Source of the DNA: Janthinobacterium sp. B9-8
GTDB taxonomy: Bacteria > Pseudomonadota > Gammaproteobacteria > Burkholderiales > Chitinibacteraceae
Length of the DNA stretch: 64,000 nt
Direction: 5' to 3'
NCBI RefSeq assembly: GCF_000969645.2
Contig: NZ_CP014222.1
Span: forward strand, 3,661,740-3,725,739
This document shows positions 26,864 to 34,654 of this stretch, piece by piece. The first letter of the stretch is position 1; every line of letters begins with the position of its first letter. The translations under genes were made by a program, and so were the position numbers. The notes below the pieces were generated by a model. That model saw only the letters and a program-made list of their open reading frames with translations. It ran no database searches and was not told where the DNA came from.

Positions 26864-27547
26864 TTAGAGCTTAATTGATCTCACCGTATCCACCACTTTG
26901 AGTAGCTTCTCTGCATACGCAGGGTCGGTGGCATAGCCACCTTTGACTAAGGCACTGGCAAAGGCTTCGGCGCTATTGCCTGTACCCAGCACAGAGCGAA
27001 AGCGTTTGCTCTCGCTAAAAAAAGCCGTGTAATCCTGAAATGCACTGCGGTAATCGGCGTAGGAGCGAAAATGATCCATCTTTTTAATCGATGCACCATT
27101 TTCAAACTCGGTGGTCAGCACTTCGGCACGCTCGCCACGCCAGCCACCTGCCGCTTTAATCCCGAATAAATTAAACGCACTCTGCCCATTTGCTTTAGTA
27201 ATCGGTGATTTACCCCAGCCCGATTCCAAAGCCGCATGGGCCAACAAAATCTCGCTTGCCACACCCAGCTTGGCCGATGCTTCACGTGCATAGGGCTGCA
27301 TCTGCTCAATAAAAGCGTGTTTATCAGCATTTAAAGCACCAGCAGGCGACGAATTGATGCTGGTATTTCTAAGCGCAAACCCTTCCGGGCTGAGCGGCAT
27401 AGCCTGAGTGCCGCCATCTTTAATAAAGCGGTGCACCTCAGAGCGGGTTTGCGCAAATAGCGCCGAGAATGCAGCACTGTCGCCCTGTGAGCGAGGCGTA
27501 TCTGAACGAGTAAAAGGCAAATAGCCAATTTGATCAAACTGGATCAT
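26864..27547 (-). CDS. Free-standing FlgJ-type peptidoglycan hydrolase (GH73)
   Basis: A 227-residue protein whose C-terminal 150 residues match the glucosaminidase/muramidase half of FlgJ (LLAHAALESGWGKSPI with the catalytic Glu, then SAFNLFGIKAAGGW and FRSYADYRSAFQDY). The N-terminal 70 residues are not recognised and are not a rod-cap domain. There is no classical signal peptide, so export through the flagellar apparatus is likely. It overlaps the end of flgN; the ATG at 27547 has AGGA six bases upstream. It supplies the activity missing from the short FlgJ at 19056-19367. Confidence 0.85.
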   Translation of the reverse strand: MIQFDQIGYLPFTRSDTPRSQGDSAAFSALFAQTRSEVHRFIKDGGTQAMPLSPEGFALRNTSINSSPAGALNADKHAFIEQMQPYAREASAKLGVASEILLAHAALESGWGKSPITKANGQSAFNLFGIKAAGGWRGERAEVLTTEFENGASIKKMDHFRSYADYRSAFQDYTAFFSESKRFRSVLGTGNSAEAFASALVKGGYATDPAYAEKLLKVVDTVRSIKL

Positions 27548-27941
27548 AAATATCCTGCTCGCCAAACAAGACTCTTTGCATGATTTCTTGCTGGGATAAA
27601 ATAAATTCGCCGTTGCGCTGATTTAATTGCTTGGCTTGGCGTAATAAAGCGCCTAATTGCTGCCATTTTGACGAGCAGGCACTTTGCAAAGCAACGGGAA
27701 ATAAAGCCATTAGGGCGTCACAATCCGCTACCCTGCTAGCTTTAATCATTTGGCTGCGGCGCGCGCGGCGCACTTCTATAGCGGCAAGCTGCTCGCTAAT
27801 TTGCTCTAATACACGGCTTAATTGCGCGGTCTGCTGCTGCACAGAGGCCGTAAACTGCTCGTCGAGCAGGGCAATTAAATCCTGATAAGCTTTTACATCG
27901 CTTTGTAAATCGGCAGCAAATTGCCGGATAAGCGTATTCAA
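27534..27941 (-). CDS. flgN: FlgN-like flagellar export chaperone
   Basis: A 135-residue helical protein with FlgN features: an N-terminal helix (LIRQFAADLQSDVKAYQDLI, ALLDEQF) and a C-terminal region ending NGEFILSQQEIMQRVLFG. FlgN is the chaperone for FlgK and FlgL. Its start overlaps the flgM stop codon (ATGA). Confidence 0.85.
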   Translation of the reverse strand: MNTLIRQFAADLQSDVKAYQDLIALLDEQFTASVQQQTAQLSRVLEQISEQLAAIEVRRARRSQMIKASRVADCDALMALFPVALQSACSSKWQQLGALLRQAKQLNQRNGEFILSQQEIMQRVLFGEQDIYDPV

Positions 27942-28192
27942 GCAAGCCCGCCATGATATTTCTGCATTAGGCCTGCCACTTTATCTGCATCAAAATTAAT
28001 CTCGCCACGCAGCAAAGCATCACGAATTGCCTGCACCTTGGCCATATCGATCTCTGGCCCAGCTTGCAGTGCTTGTTTAGCGATGCCAAGAGTAGAAGTT
28101 GCATCTGCCATTTTATGCGCAGCGGGCTTAGCCACAGGGCTTGCAGGGGTGGAGGTGATAATAGCTTCGCTTCGATTAGAGTTGATACGCAT
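27938..28192 (-). CDS. flgM: FlgM-like anti-sigma factor
   Basis: An 84-residue protein with an unstructured N-terminal half and a C-terminal FlgM region (MAKVQAIRDALLRGEINFDA, DKVAGLMQKYHGG). FlgM holds the flagellar sigma28 inactive until the hook is complete and then leaves the cell. The start MRINSNRSEA at 28192 resembles the family; an ATG two codons upstream is also possible. First gene of flgM-flgN-muramidase. The cognate sigma factor gene is not in the window. Confidence 0.85.
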   Translation of the reverse strand: MRINSNRSEAIITSTPASPVAKPAAHKMADATSTLGIAKQALQAGPEIDMAKVQAIRDALLRGEINFDADKVAGLMQKYHGGLA

Positions 28193-28272
28193 AGTCATTT
28201 ACCTAGTAAGCACTCTTTATAAGAAGCGACACAAACGAAGAAAATCTTAAATCAAAGCAGAAAAAACATACG

Positions 28273-28306
28273 AAAAAGCCGCTATTCGATTGAATAGCGG
28301 CTTTTT
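28273..28306 (-). terminator. Intrinsic terminator of the tRNA-fMet operon
   Basis: A 15-bp perfect stem (AAAAAGCCGCTATTC / GAATAGCGGCTTTTT) with a 4-base loop lies just downstream of the last tRNA on the minus strand and ends in T residues. Its symmetry may also let it stop transcription from the plus strand. Confidence 0.9.
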
Positions 28307-28314
28307 CAATATTT

Positions 28315-28390
28315 TGGTTGCGGGGACAGGACTCGAACCTGTGACCTTCGGGTTATGAGCCCGACGAGCTGCCAACTGCTCCACCCCGCG
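28315..28390 (-). tRNA. tRNA-fMet (CAT), copy 4 in transcription order
   Basis: A 76-base cloverleaf on the minus strand, with CAT anticodon in CTCATAA, encoded CCA end, three consecutive G-C pairs in the anticodon stem (GGG/CCC) and an unpaired C1-A72. The last two are hallmarks of initiator tRNA. Same sequence as copies at 28517 and 28634. Confidence 0.97.
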
Positions 28391-28416
28391 ACGGGTATTT
28401 TACTAAAATGCATAAC

Positions 28417-28492
28417 TGGTTGCGGGGATAGGACTCGAACCTATGACCTTCGGGTTATGAGCCCGACGAGCTGCCAACTGCTCCACCCCGCG
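28417..28492 (-). tRNA. tRNA-fMet (CAT), copy 3, with a compensated T-stem change
   Basis: Same initiator features as its neighbours, but the T-stem reads ATAGG/CCTAT instead of ACAGG/CCTGT. Both sides changed, so the base pair is kept. This supports a functional gene rather than a decaying copy. Confidence 0.96.
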
Positions 28493-28516
28493 ACGGGTAT
28501 TTTGCTAGAGTGCGAC

Positions 28517-28592
28517 TGGTTGCGGGGACAGGACTCGAACCTGTGACCTTCGGGTTATGAGCCCGACGAGCTGCCAACTGCTCCACCCCGCG
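28517..28592 (-). tRNA. tRNA-fMet (CAT), copy 2 in transcription order
   Basis: Initiator tRNA with CAT anticodon, GGG/CCC anticodon stem, C1-A72 mismatch and encoded CCA. Spacer toward copy 3 (ACGGGTATTTTGCTAGAG) resembles the spacer between copies 3 and 4, pointing to tandem duplication. Confidence 0.97.
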
Positions 28593-28633
28593 ACGGGTGC
28601 GCTACCTTAAAAGTGACTCTAACAATGCATTTC

Positions 28634-28709
28634 TGGTTGCGGGGACAGGACTCGAACCTGTGACCTTCGGGTTATGAGCCCGACGAGCTGCCAACTGCTC
28701 CACCCCGCG
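28634..28709 (-). tRNA. tRNA-fMet (CAT), copy 1 (promoter-proximal)
   Basis: Initiator tRNA as for the other copies. It begins 12 bases after the -10 hexamer of the promoter at 28722-28750, so the transcript would have only a short leader. Confidence 0.97.
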
Positions 28710-28721
28710 ACAGAGGGGCGA

Positions 28722-28750
28722 ACTATACAAGAGCTTATTGGGCGTGTCAA
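28722..28750 (-). promoter_or_regulatory. Near-consensus sigma70 promoter of the tRNA-fMet operon
   Basis: On the minus strand TTGACA (28745-28750) is separated by 17 bases from TATAGT (28722-28727). It is followed by a C-rich discriminator (TCGCCCCTC), the type seen at stringently controlled stable-RNA promoters. The first tRNA starts 12 bases after the -10 hexamer. Confidence 0.9.
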
Positions 28751-28833
28751 TACATAAGGAATACCAAAAACCATAAACTCATAAATAAAATCTATTGAGC
28801 CCTGCTGATCGCTAGAAGCAAGGCTCACAAGAG

Positions 28834-29598
28834 TTACTCAATCAGGTCTTTGTAGGCGTACCAAGTAGCGTGCCCAAGCAAGGGGAAAATCACGATCAGG
28901 CCAATCACAGTGACAAAACCGATCGCCGTCAGCAGCACAATCAAAGCCGCCCATTGAACCATCACTATGCGATTTTCAGAGGTGGCACGCAGGCTGCACA
29001 TCATGGCGGTAATACTGTCTACTTCCCTATCGGCCAGCATGGGAATCGAGATGGCCGTTAAGCCAAACACAAAAAAGGCAAGTAAGAAACCAGCCAATGA
29101 CCAGACAATGGTGAAGGGTAAAAACTCACCCGTTAAAGAGCTCAAGTAACCAAGCAAGCTCACATCCTGCCCTCCGTAAAATATGGCAAACAAAATGGCA
29201 GAAAAGCGCTCCCAGGCAATTGCCACCATTGCTAATGCCAAGCCTAGAAAAGCCAGTTGCCCCATGTTGGCCAATAAATCACGGATCGATTGCACAAAAG
29301 AAGTTGGCCTGCCTTCTTCTCTTTCAGACGTCAGCTCATAAATCCCTGCCGCCCCCAAGGGAGCCAGCAGTAAAAACCCGGTAATTGATGTGGTGAATAA
29401 ATAAGGATTATTTATGGCGAGCGACAACACCAAAGCCCCCACCAAAGTGACGAGCAGCCCGTAAACCAAGCTCGGCCCCGGATGCGACCATAAATCTACC
29501 CAACCCTTTTGTAGCCATAGCACGGGGCTATTGGCAGCTACCTTTCTGATTTTAGGCAGCGTGAAGTGCTGATCCAATACGGCCATATGTACGCTCAT
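28834..29598 (-). CDS. DUF2189 integral membrane protein
   Basis: A 254-residue protein with about six hydrophobic segments. The opening FTLPKIRKVAANSPVLWLQK, GWVDLWSHPGPSLVYGLLVT and the loop MLADREVDSITAMMCSLRAT match DUF2189 as I remember it. The family is common beside cytochrome oxidase genes in betaproteobacteria; its biochemical role is unknown. The ATG at 29598 is preferred over 29604 because GAGAGG is then well spaced. Divergent from coxB. Confidence 0.8.
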   Translation of the reverse strand: MSVHMAVLDQHFTLPKIRKVAANSPVLWLQKGWVDLWSHPGPSLVYGLLVTLVGALVLSLAINNPYLFTTSITGFLLLAPLGAAGIYELTSEREEGRPTSFVQSIRDLLANMGQLAFLGLALAMVAIAWERFSAILFAIFYGGQDVSLLGYLSSLTGEFLPFTIVWSLAGFLLAFFVFGLTAISIPMLADREVDSITAMMCSLRATSENRIVMVQWAALIVLLTAIGFVTVIGLIVIFPLLGHATWYAYKDLIE

Positions 29599-29902
29599 GA
29601 TCATCCTCTCTGGTGATGGCCTTTTTTCGGATCCGATTCGTATTTATCGAAGCTGGCTCCGCCCCTTGGCCGACAAAAACTGGCGACCACAAAAACAGAT
29701 GGTCATTTATTTTTTAGTACAACTTTGGCAAGGCACTTCTAAAAAGCAGACAGGCGGTAAAAACCAATGGCGTGGTGTAAGAAATATCATGGGCTATCTG
29801 ACTTGCATATGTCAGATCTTCTGCTACGTTATATGAATAAAGATTAAAACAGCGACCGTCCCTGTCATTAAGAGGAAGGCGCTACACCTCGGGAGGTGAG
29901 TA
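29599..29902. other. Intergenic region upstream of the cytochrome oxidase operon
   Basis: A 304-bp divergent region between DUF2189 and coxB. A very strong ribosome site, GGGAGGTGAG, ends three bases before the coxB ATG. I found no promoter with good spacing. A 79-codon plus-strand frame here resembles nothing I know and is not called. Confidence 0.5.
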
Positions 29903-30997
29903 ATGCGCAGACTTGCATTAGCTTTAATGCTGCCTGCTATTGCAAAAGCAGGGGAAATGAACTTTCCACCGGCGCAATCTGCAATAGCACACGAAATCAC
30001 TAATCTGCATACGCTATTGATGTGGGTCATTCTGGTGATTTTTCTTTTAGTATTTGGCGTGATGTTTTACGCCATCCTGAAACACCGAAAATCCTTGGGC
30101 CATGCGGCCAAACCTTTCCACGAAAACACCACGGTTGAAATTCTCTGGACCGTTATTCCTGCGCTGATTCTCATCGCGATGGCTTGGCCTGCCGCACGCG
30201 TAGTGATTGCGCAAAAAGACACCCGAGATTCAGAAATCACCATTAAAGCCACTGGCTATCAATGGTTCTGGGGCTACAAGTATCTGGATCATGGTGTTGA
30301 TTTTAAAAGCCGCCTCACCACGAATCGCAATCAGATTGAAGAATATAAGGGCAAAGGCAGCCCTAAGGGTGAGCACTACCTCTTAGAAGTAGACGAGCCT
30401 TTAGTAGTGCCCGTTGGCAAAAAAATCCGCATTCTGACCACCAGTAACGATGTTATCCACTCATGGGCCATGCCTGCCTTTGGCGTAAAACAAGATGCGA
30501 TTCCGGGCTTTATACGCGATACCTGGTTTAAGGCCGAAAACACCGGCACCTTCCGCGGCCAGTGCTCCGAGCTCTGTGGTAAGGACCACGGCTTTATGCC
30601 CGTGGTCGTTAAAGTGGTGACCGACAAAGAATTTCAGGACTGGGTAGGCAAAAAACAAGCCGAGGCCAAAGCCGCTTCTGACGATCCAAACAAAAAATGG
30701 ACCAAGGACGAGCTAATCGCCCGAGGCCGATCTGTTTACGAAGGCAATTGCTTTGCCTGTCATAAGGCTGACGGAAAGGGCTCTGGCCCTTACCCATCGT
30801 TGGTCGGATCAAAAATTGTACTTGGCCCTATAGCAGACCATCTTGGCATGGTACTTAAAGGCAAAAACGCCATGCCTGCATGGAGTGCACTATCGGATAC
30901 CGAAATTGCCGCTGTCGTCACTTACGAGCGTAATAGCTTTGGCAATACCGTAGGCGATGCCCTATTCCCGGCCGACGTTAAAGCCGCCAGAAAGTGA
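29903..30997 (+). CDS. coxB: Cytochrome c oxidase subunit II fused to cytochrome c
   Basis: A 364-residue subunit II. After a short signal-like N terminus come two membrane helices (about residues 35-57 and 80-100), then the cupredoxin domain with the binuclear CuA site (C221-S-E-L-C225 followed by GKDHGFMP). A C-terminal cytochrome c domain contains C283-F-A-C-H287 and the likely axial Met in the KNAMPAW segment. Such a fusion brings the electron donor into the enzyme (caa3-like). First gene of coxB-coxA-small protein-cox11-DUF2970-coxC. Confidence 0.95.
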   Translation: MRRLALALMLPAIAKAGEMNFPPAQSAIAHEITNLHTLLMWVILVIFLLVFGVMFYAILKHRKSLGHAAKPFHENTTVEILWTVIPALILIAMAWPAARVVIAQKDTRDSEITIKATGYQWFWGYKYLDHGVDFKSRLTTNRNQIEEYKGKGSPKGEHYLLEVDEPLVVPVGKKIRILTTSNDVIHSWAMPAFGVKQDAIPGFIRDTWFKAENTGTFRGQCSELCGKDHGFMPVVVKVVTDKEFQDWVGKKQAEAKAASDDPNKKWTKDELIARGRSVYEGNCFACHKADGKGSGPYPSLVGSKIVLGPIADHLGMVLKGKNAMPAWSALSDTEIAAVVTYERNSFGNTVGDALFPADVKAARK

Positions 30998-31007
30998 GGA
31001 CAAGACG

Positions 31008-32657
31008 ATGACTACAGCAAACGATGCACTCCACGCCCCCAGCCACGACCATGCCCATGAGGAGCATCACGTCTCCTTTGTGCAGCGCTGGTTTTACGCC
31101 ACCAATCACAAAGACATTGGCACGCTTTATCTATGGTTTGCCTTCAGCATGTTTATTACTGGCGGCATTATGGCGCTGTGTATCCGTGCAGAGTTATTCC
31201 AGCCCGGCCTGCAATTCTGGCAGCCTGATTTCTTTAATCAGCTCACCACTTTGCATGGCGTGATTATGGTGTTTGGTGCAATTATGCCGGCGTTTACCGG
31301 CCTGGCTAACTGGATGCTACCGCTGATGATCGGCGCGCCGGATATGGCGTTTGCACGAATGAATAACTGGAGCTTCTGGCTGCTGCCCCCTGCTGCCGCA
31401 CTGTTAATGATTTCGTTTTTTGTACCCGGCGGCGCAGCGGCAGGTGGCTGGACGCTTTATCCACCGCTGTCGATTCAGGCGGGGATGGGGATGGATTTGG
31501 CGATTTTTGCCATCCACCTCTTAGGGCTATCTTCGATTATGGGTTCGATCAATATCGTCACCACCGTGCTGAATATACGCGCGCCGGGAATGACGATGCT
31601 GAAAATGCCGCTATTTGGCTGGACGATGCTGATTACGGCTTATCTATTGATTGCTGTGGCTCCTGTACTCGCAGGCGCAGTCACCATGCTGCTCACCGAC
31701 CGGCACTTTGATACGCACTTTTTTAAAGCCGTTGGCGGTGGCGACCCGGTATTGTTCCAGCATATTTTCTGGTTCTTTGGCCACCCCGAGGTCTACATCA
31801 TGGCGCTACCCGCTTTTGGTATCGTCAGCCAGATCATCCCCACCTTTGCCCGTAAGCCGCTGTTTGGTTATGTGTCGATGGTTTACGCCACCTGCTCGAT
31901 CGCTATTCTGTCGTTTATGGTATGGGGCCACCATATGTTTGCCGTCGGCATGCCGGCTAGCACCCAGCTGTTCTTTATGTTTCTCACCATGCTGATTGCC
32001 GTGCCAACGGGAGTAAAAGTATTTAACTGGATTGCCACCATGTGGCAGGGCAGCATGACTTTTGAAACGCCAATGTTGTTTTCAATTGGCTTTGTTTGCC
32101 TGTTTACCGTCGGTGGTTTCTCGGGACTAATCCTTGCTATCGCCCCTGTCGATACGCAAATGCAAGACACCTATTATGTTGTGGCGCATTTCCACTATGT
32201 GCTAGTGGCAGGCGCGTTATTTAGCCTGTTTGGTGCTACCTATTACTGGCTACCTAAATGGACCGGCTATATGTATCACGAGGGCCGGGGCCAGTTTCAT
32301 TTCTGGTGGTCAATGATCTGGTTTAACGTCACTTTTTTCCCGATGCACTTCCTGGGCCTTGCCGGAATGCCACGCCGCATCCCTGATTACAATATGCAAT
32401 TTACCGACTTTAACGCCATGGCTACAGTGGGTGCGTTCTGCTTCGGGCTAGGGCAGATCTTCTTCCTGTTTAATGTGATTCACACCATTCGCGGCGGCGT
32501 AGGTAAAGCACCAGCCAGCCCCTGGGAAGGCGCAAATACGCTGGAATGGGAAGTCGCATCGCCAGCACCACACCACACTTGGGAAACACCGCCGTCACTG
32601 GAAATCGTCGAAAAAGGCCTTAAAGCCCAAGGCCTGCTAGGGGATCATCATGAGTAA
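31008..32657 (+). CDS. coxA: Cytochrome c oxidase subunit I
   Basis: A 549-residue heme-copper oxidase subunit I with about 12 helices. The CuB site is seen in WFFGHPEVYIMALPAFGIVS, which includes the His-Tyr cross-link pair and the Glu of A1-type D-channels, and in VWGHHMFAVG. The heme ligands are in HFHYVLV and near LTTLHGVIMVF. Start at 31008 (MTTANDALHAPSHDHAHEEH), eleven bases after coxB, with GAGGA upstream; an earlier start overlaps coxB. The terminal oxidase reduces oxygen to water and pumps protons. Confidence 0.97.
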   Translation: MTTANDALHAPSHDHAHEEHHVSFVQRWFYATNHKDIGTLYLWFAFSMFITGGIMALCIRAELFQPGLQFWQPDFFNQLTTLHGVIMVFGAIMPAFTGLANWMLPLMIGAPDMAFARMNNWSFWLLPPAAALLMISFFVPGGAAAGGWTLYPPLSIQAGMGMDLAIFAIHLLGLSSIMGSINIVTTVLNIRAPGMTMLKMPLFGWTMLITAYLLIAVAPVLAGAVTMLLTDRHFDTHFFKAVGGGDPVLFQHIFWFFGHPEVYIMALPAFGIVSQIIPTFARKPLFGYVSMVYATCSIAILSFMVWGHHMFAVGMPASTQLFFMFLTMLIAVPTGVKVFNWIATMWQGSMTFETPMLFSIGFVCLFTVGGFSGLILAIAPVDTQMQDTYYVVAHFHYVLVAGALFSLFGATYYWLPKWTGYMYHEGRGQFHFWWSMIWFNVTFFPMHFLGLAGMPRRIPDYNMQFTDFNAMATVGAFCFGLGQIFFLFNVIHTIRGGVGKAPASPWEGANTLEWEVASPAPHHTWETPPSLEIVEKGLKAQGLLGDHHE

Positions 32658-32745
32658 AAATCTGCGCACCGCCCTGATCACCGCCAGCATCGCCGCCGCC
32701 TTTTTTGTGGGGATTATTATTCGGCGCTGGTTGATGGACGTATAG
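32650..32745 (+). CDS. 31-residue cytochrome oxidase-associated membrane protein
   Basis: A very short frame that overlaps the end of coxA by eight bases and encodes MSKNLRTALITASIAAAFF followed by a hydrophobic stretch and RRWLMDV. It has one membrane helix with a positively charged C-terminal flank. Small single-helix proteins of this kind are common between coxA and cox11 in betaproteobacteria, sometimes annotated as cytochrome oxidase small assembly protein. Function inferred from position only. Confidence 0.75.
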   Translation: MSKNLRTALITASIAAAFFVGIIIRRWLMDV

Positions 32746-32752
32746 AGCCAAA

Positions 32753-32925
32753 ACCAAACCTAAAATCTGTGGGCACGGAGAACACGGAGTTTACAAAGAG
32801 AGCGTACTAAGCCAAGGCCTTATCTACAAAAAACACGAATAAAACTAGGCGCATCGCCCACTCACAGCTTGGTTTTCTCTGTGCTCTCCGTGGGCTTTGT
32901 GCTCTCTGTGCCTACAGGTTTTTTA
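32753..32925. repeat. Family B bipartite repeat within the oxidase operon
   Basis: Arms GGGCACGGAGAACACGGAGT (from about 32770) and CTCTGTGCTCTCCGTGGGCT (from about 32877) are imperfect reverse complements around a variable centre. The element fills the 209-bp gap between the 31-residue gene and cox11. Confidence 0.75.
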
Positions 32926-32954
32926 CGTTTTTCACCTGATTATAAGAGGCAGCA

Positions 32955-33470
32955 ATGCAAAGCACTCTCCAACAAGCCAATCGCAAACTCGCCATTCGAA
33001 TGATGGTCATTGCCTGCATGATGTTTGGCTTTGGCTATGTCATGGTGCCGTTTTACGATGCTTTTTGCCAAGTATTGGGAATTGACCGAGCCAATAGCGA
33101 TTTTGCCAATACCAGTGCAGCAGTGATTCGTGTGGAGTTTGATACCAATGTGGACGATGGCTTAGCCGCCACATTAGAAGCGCTCGATCCTGTATTGGCG
33201 GCCAAGCCTGGGGGCTTACTTAAAGCAAGATTTCGTTTAGTTAATAAAAGCGATCAGCCCTTGAAAGTGCGCGCCGTTCCCAGCTATGCCCCTGCCAGAT
33301 CGGCAGGTTTACTGCAAAAGCTGGAATGCTTTTGCTTTGATGCGCTGACTTTAGCGCCCAATGAGCAACGCGATGTCACCGTGGTGTTATTAGTCGCCAA
33401 TGAATTACCAGCAGAGCTAGGCGCTGCCACGCTTTCTTACACGCTACATCCAGAGCTTGCACCATCATGA
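32955..33470 (+). CDS. ctaG: Cytochrome oxidase copper chaperone Cox11/CtaG
   Basis: A 171-residue protein with one N-terminal membrane helix (MMVIACMMFGFGYVMVPFYD) and a periplasmic domain. The PFYDAFCQVLGI motif and the copper-binding KLECFCFDALTLAPNE are diagnostic of Cox11, which delivers copper to the CuB site of subunit I. It is slightly short for the family. The stop codon overlaps the DUF2970 start. Confidence 0.95.
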   Translation: MQSTLQQANRKLAIRMMVIACMMFGFGYVMVPFYDAFCQVLGIDRANSDFANTSAAVIRVEFDTNVDDGLAATLEALDPVLAAKPGGLLKARFRLVNKSDQPLKVRAVPSYAPARSAGLLQKLECFCFDALTLAPNEQRDVTVVLLVANELPAELGAATLSYTLHPELAPS

Positions 33471-33640
33471 TGGCCGCACTTAAAACGGTACTGGCCGCAT
33501 TTTTTGGCGTTCGTAGCCGCAAAAATGCAGAAAGCGCAAAGCTAAAACCTCAGCAAATTATTGCAGCGGGTTTGTTTTTGGCCCTGTGCTTAGCGCTTAG
33601 CGTGTTTCTGTTGGTACGGATATTGATTGCCAATACTTAG
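33467..33640 (+). CDS. DUF2970 small membrane protein
   Basis: A 57-residue protein with an N-terminal amphipathic segment (LKTVLAAFFGVRSRKNAES) and one C-terminal membrane helix. The pattern V-x-x-A-F-F-G-V-R with two K/R near it matches DUF2970, a family found between cox11 and coxC in many beta- and gammaproteobacteria. The start overlaps cox11 (ATGATGG; either ATG is possible). Role in oxidase assembly is presumed from context. Confidence 0.8.
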   Translation: MMAALKTVLAAFFGVRSRKNAESAKLKPQQIIAAGLFLALCLALSVFLLVRILIANT

Positions 33641-33787
33641 GGTTAGGGCGTAATCCACCAGTGCAATGGTGGGTTACGGCAAAAAACCGCCTAACCCACC
33701 CTACAAAATCTGATTGCGTTTTTTTAAAGCGAACCTGGCCGCGAGAACATAAAAACAGGCCCACCCTAAATATTGATGGAGCTGAAA
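33641..33787. repeat. GGGTTAGGGCG / GGTGGGTTACGG inverted repeat before coxC
   Basis: The gap between DUF2970 and coxC carries inverted-repeat sequence of the kind GGCGTAATCCACC-GTGCAAT-GGTGGGTTACGGC at about 33647-33680. It is related in style to family D. GATGGAGC eight bases before 33788 serves as coxC ribosome site. Confidence 0.6.
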
Positions 33788-34654
33788 ATGAATGTAGAAA
33801 ACGGAATTCACGACGCGCATTACTATGTGCCCGCACCATCGCGCTGGCCTATCGTCGGCTCTGTCGCCTTATTCTGTATGGGGCTGGGGGCTGCGTTTGC
33901 CATGAATAGTGTGCCTGCTGGCAACTGGATTTTGCTACTGGGGTTTGCCATCTTAATCTGGATGATTTTCGGCTGGTTTGGCGATGTGGTTAAAGAATCG
34001 CAAAGCGGCAGTTATGGCCAGCAAGTCGATTACTCTTTTCGCTGGGGAATGAGCTGGTTTATTTTCTCGGAAGTCATGTTCTTTGCCGCCTTCTTTGGCG
34101 CGCTGTTTTATACCCGTGTGATTTCCGTTCCCGAGCTAGGCTTTTTCTCTGATACCCACTCTTTTCTCTGGTCTGGCTTTAAAGAAAGCTGGCCTGCGCG
34201 CACCGGCCCGGAAGCCGCCCCCTATACCCCGATGGGCGCAATCGGCTTACCCGCCATCAACACCGCCCTGCTACTCACCTCAGGTGCAACACTCACCTGG
34301 GCGCACTGGGGATTAATGGCAGGCAAACGTGGCCAGCTCAAGCTTGGCCTCTTGTTTACCGTGCTGCTCGGCACTCTGTTCTTAACGCTGCAAGCCGTTG
34401 AATACCACCACGGCTGGACCGAGCTAGGCCTAAAAATGAGCTCCGGCGCTTACGGTGCCACTTTCTATATGCTCACCGGCTTTCACGGCATGCACGTACT
34501 GGTTGGCACCATCATGCTTGCCACCATGCTGGTGCGCACCATACGCGGCCACTTCAGCCCCGAACACCACTTCGGCTTCGAAGCCGCCGCATGGTACTGG
34601 CACTTTGTAGATGTGGTGTGGTTGATCTTATTTGTGTTTGTTTACTGGCTGTAA
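33788..34654 (+). CDS. coxC: Cytochrome c oxidase subunit III
   Basis: A 288-residue membrane protein with seven helices, starting MNVENGIHDAHYYVPAPSRW. Family blocks: RWGMSWFIFSEVMFFAAFFG, LLLTSGATLTWAHWGLMAGK, GFHGMHVLVGTIML and the C-terminal EAAAWYWHFVDVVWLILFV. The lipid-binding Glu in SEVMFF is conserved. Last structural subunit of the oxidase operon. Confidence 0.97.
   Translation: MNVENGIHDAHYYVPAPSRWPIVGSVALFCMGLGAAFAMNSVPAGNWILLLGFAILIWMIFGWFGDVVKESQSGSYGQQVDYSFRWGMSWFIFSEVMFFAAFFGALFYTRVISVPELGFFSDTHSFLWSGFKESWPARTGPEAAPYTPMGAIGLPAINTALLLTSGATLTWAHWGLMAGKRGQLKLGLLFTVLLGTLFLTLQAVEYHHGWTELGLKMSSGAYGATFYMLTGFHGMHVLVGTIMLATMLVRTIRGHFSPEHHFGFEAAAWYWHFVDVVWLILFVFVYWL

Noticed and set aside
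28315..28709. About 76-base repeats at 100-117-base spacing that look like a direct-repeat or CRISPR-like array
   Set aside because: They fold as initiator tRNAs with CCA ends, promoter and terminator; repeat length and spacers do not fit CRISPR.
29803..29835. TTGCAT ... TATATG as a coxB promoter
   Set aside because: The spacer is 20-21 bases, too long for a reliable sigma70 call.
29597..29836. 79-codon frame between DUF2189 and coxB
   Set aside because: It starts on top of the DUF2189 start region, has no family resemblance and no suitable ribosome site.
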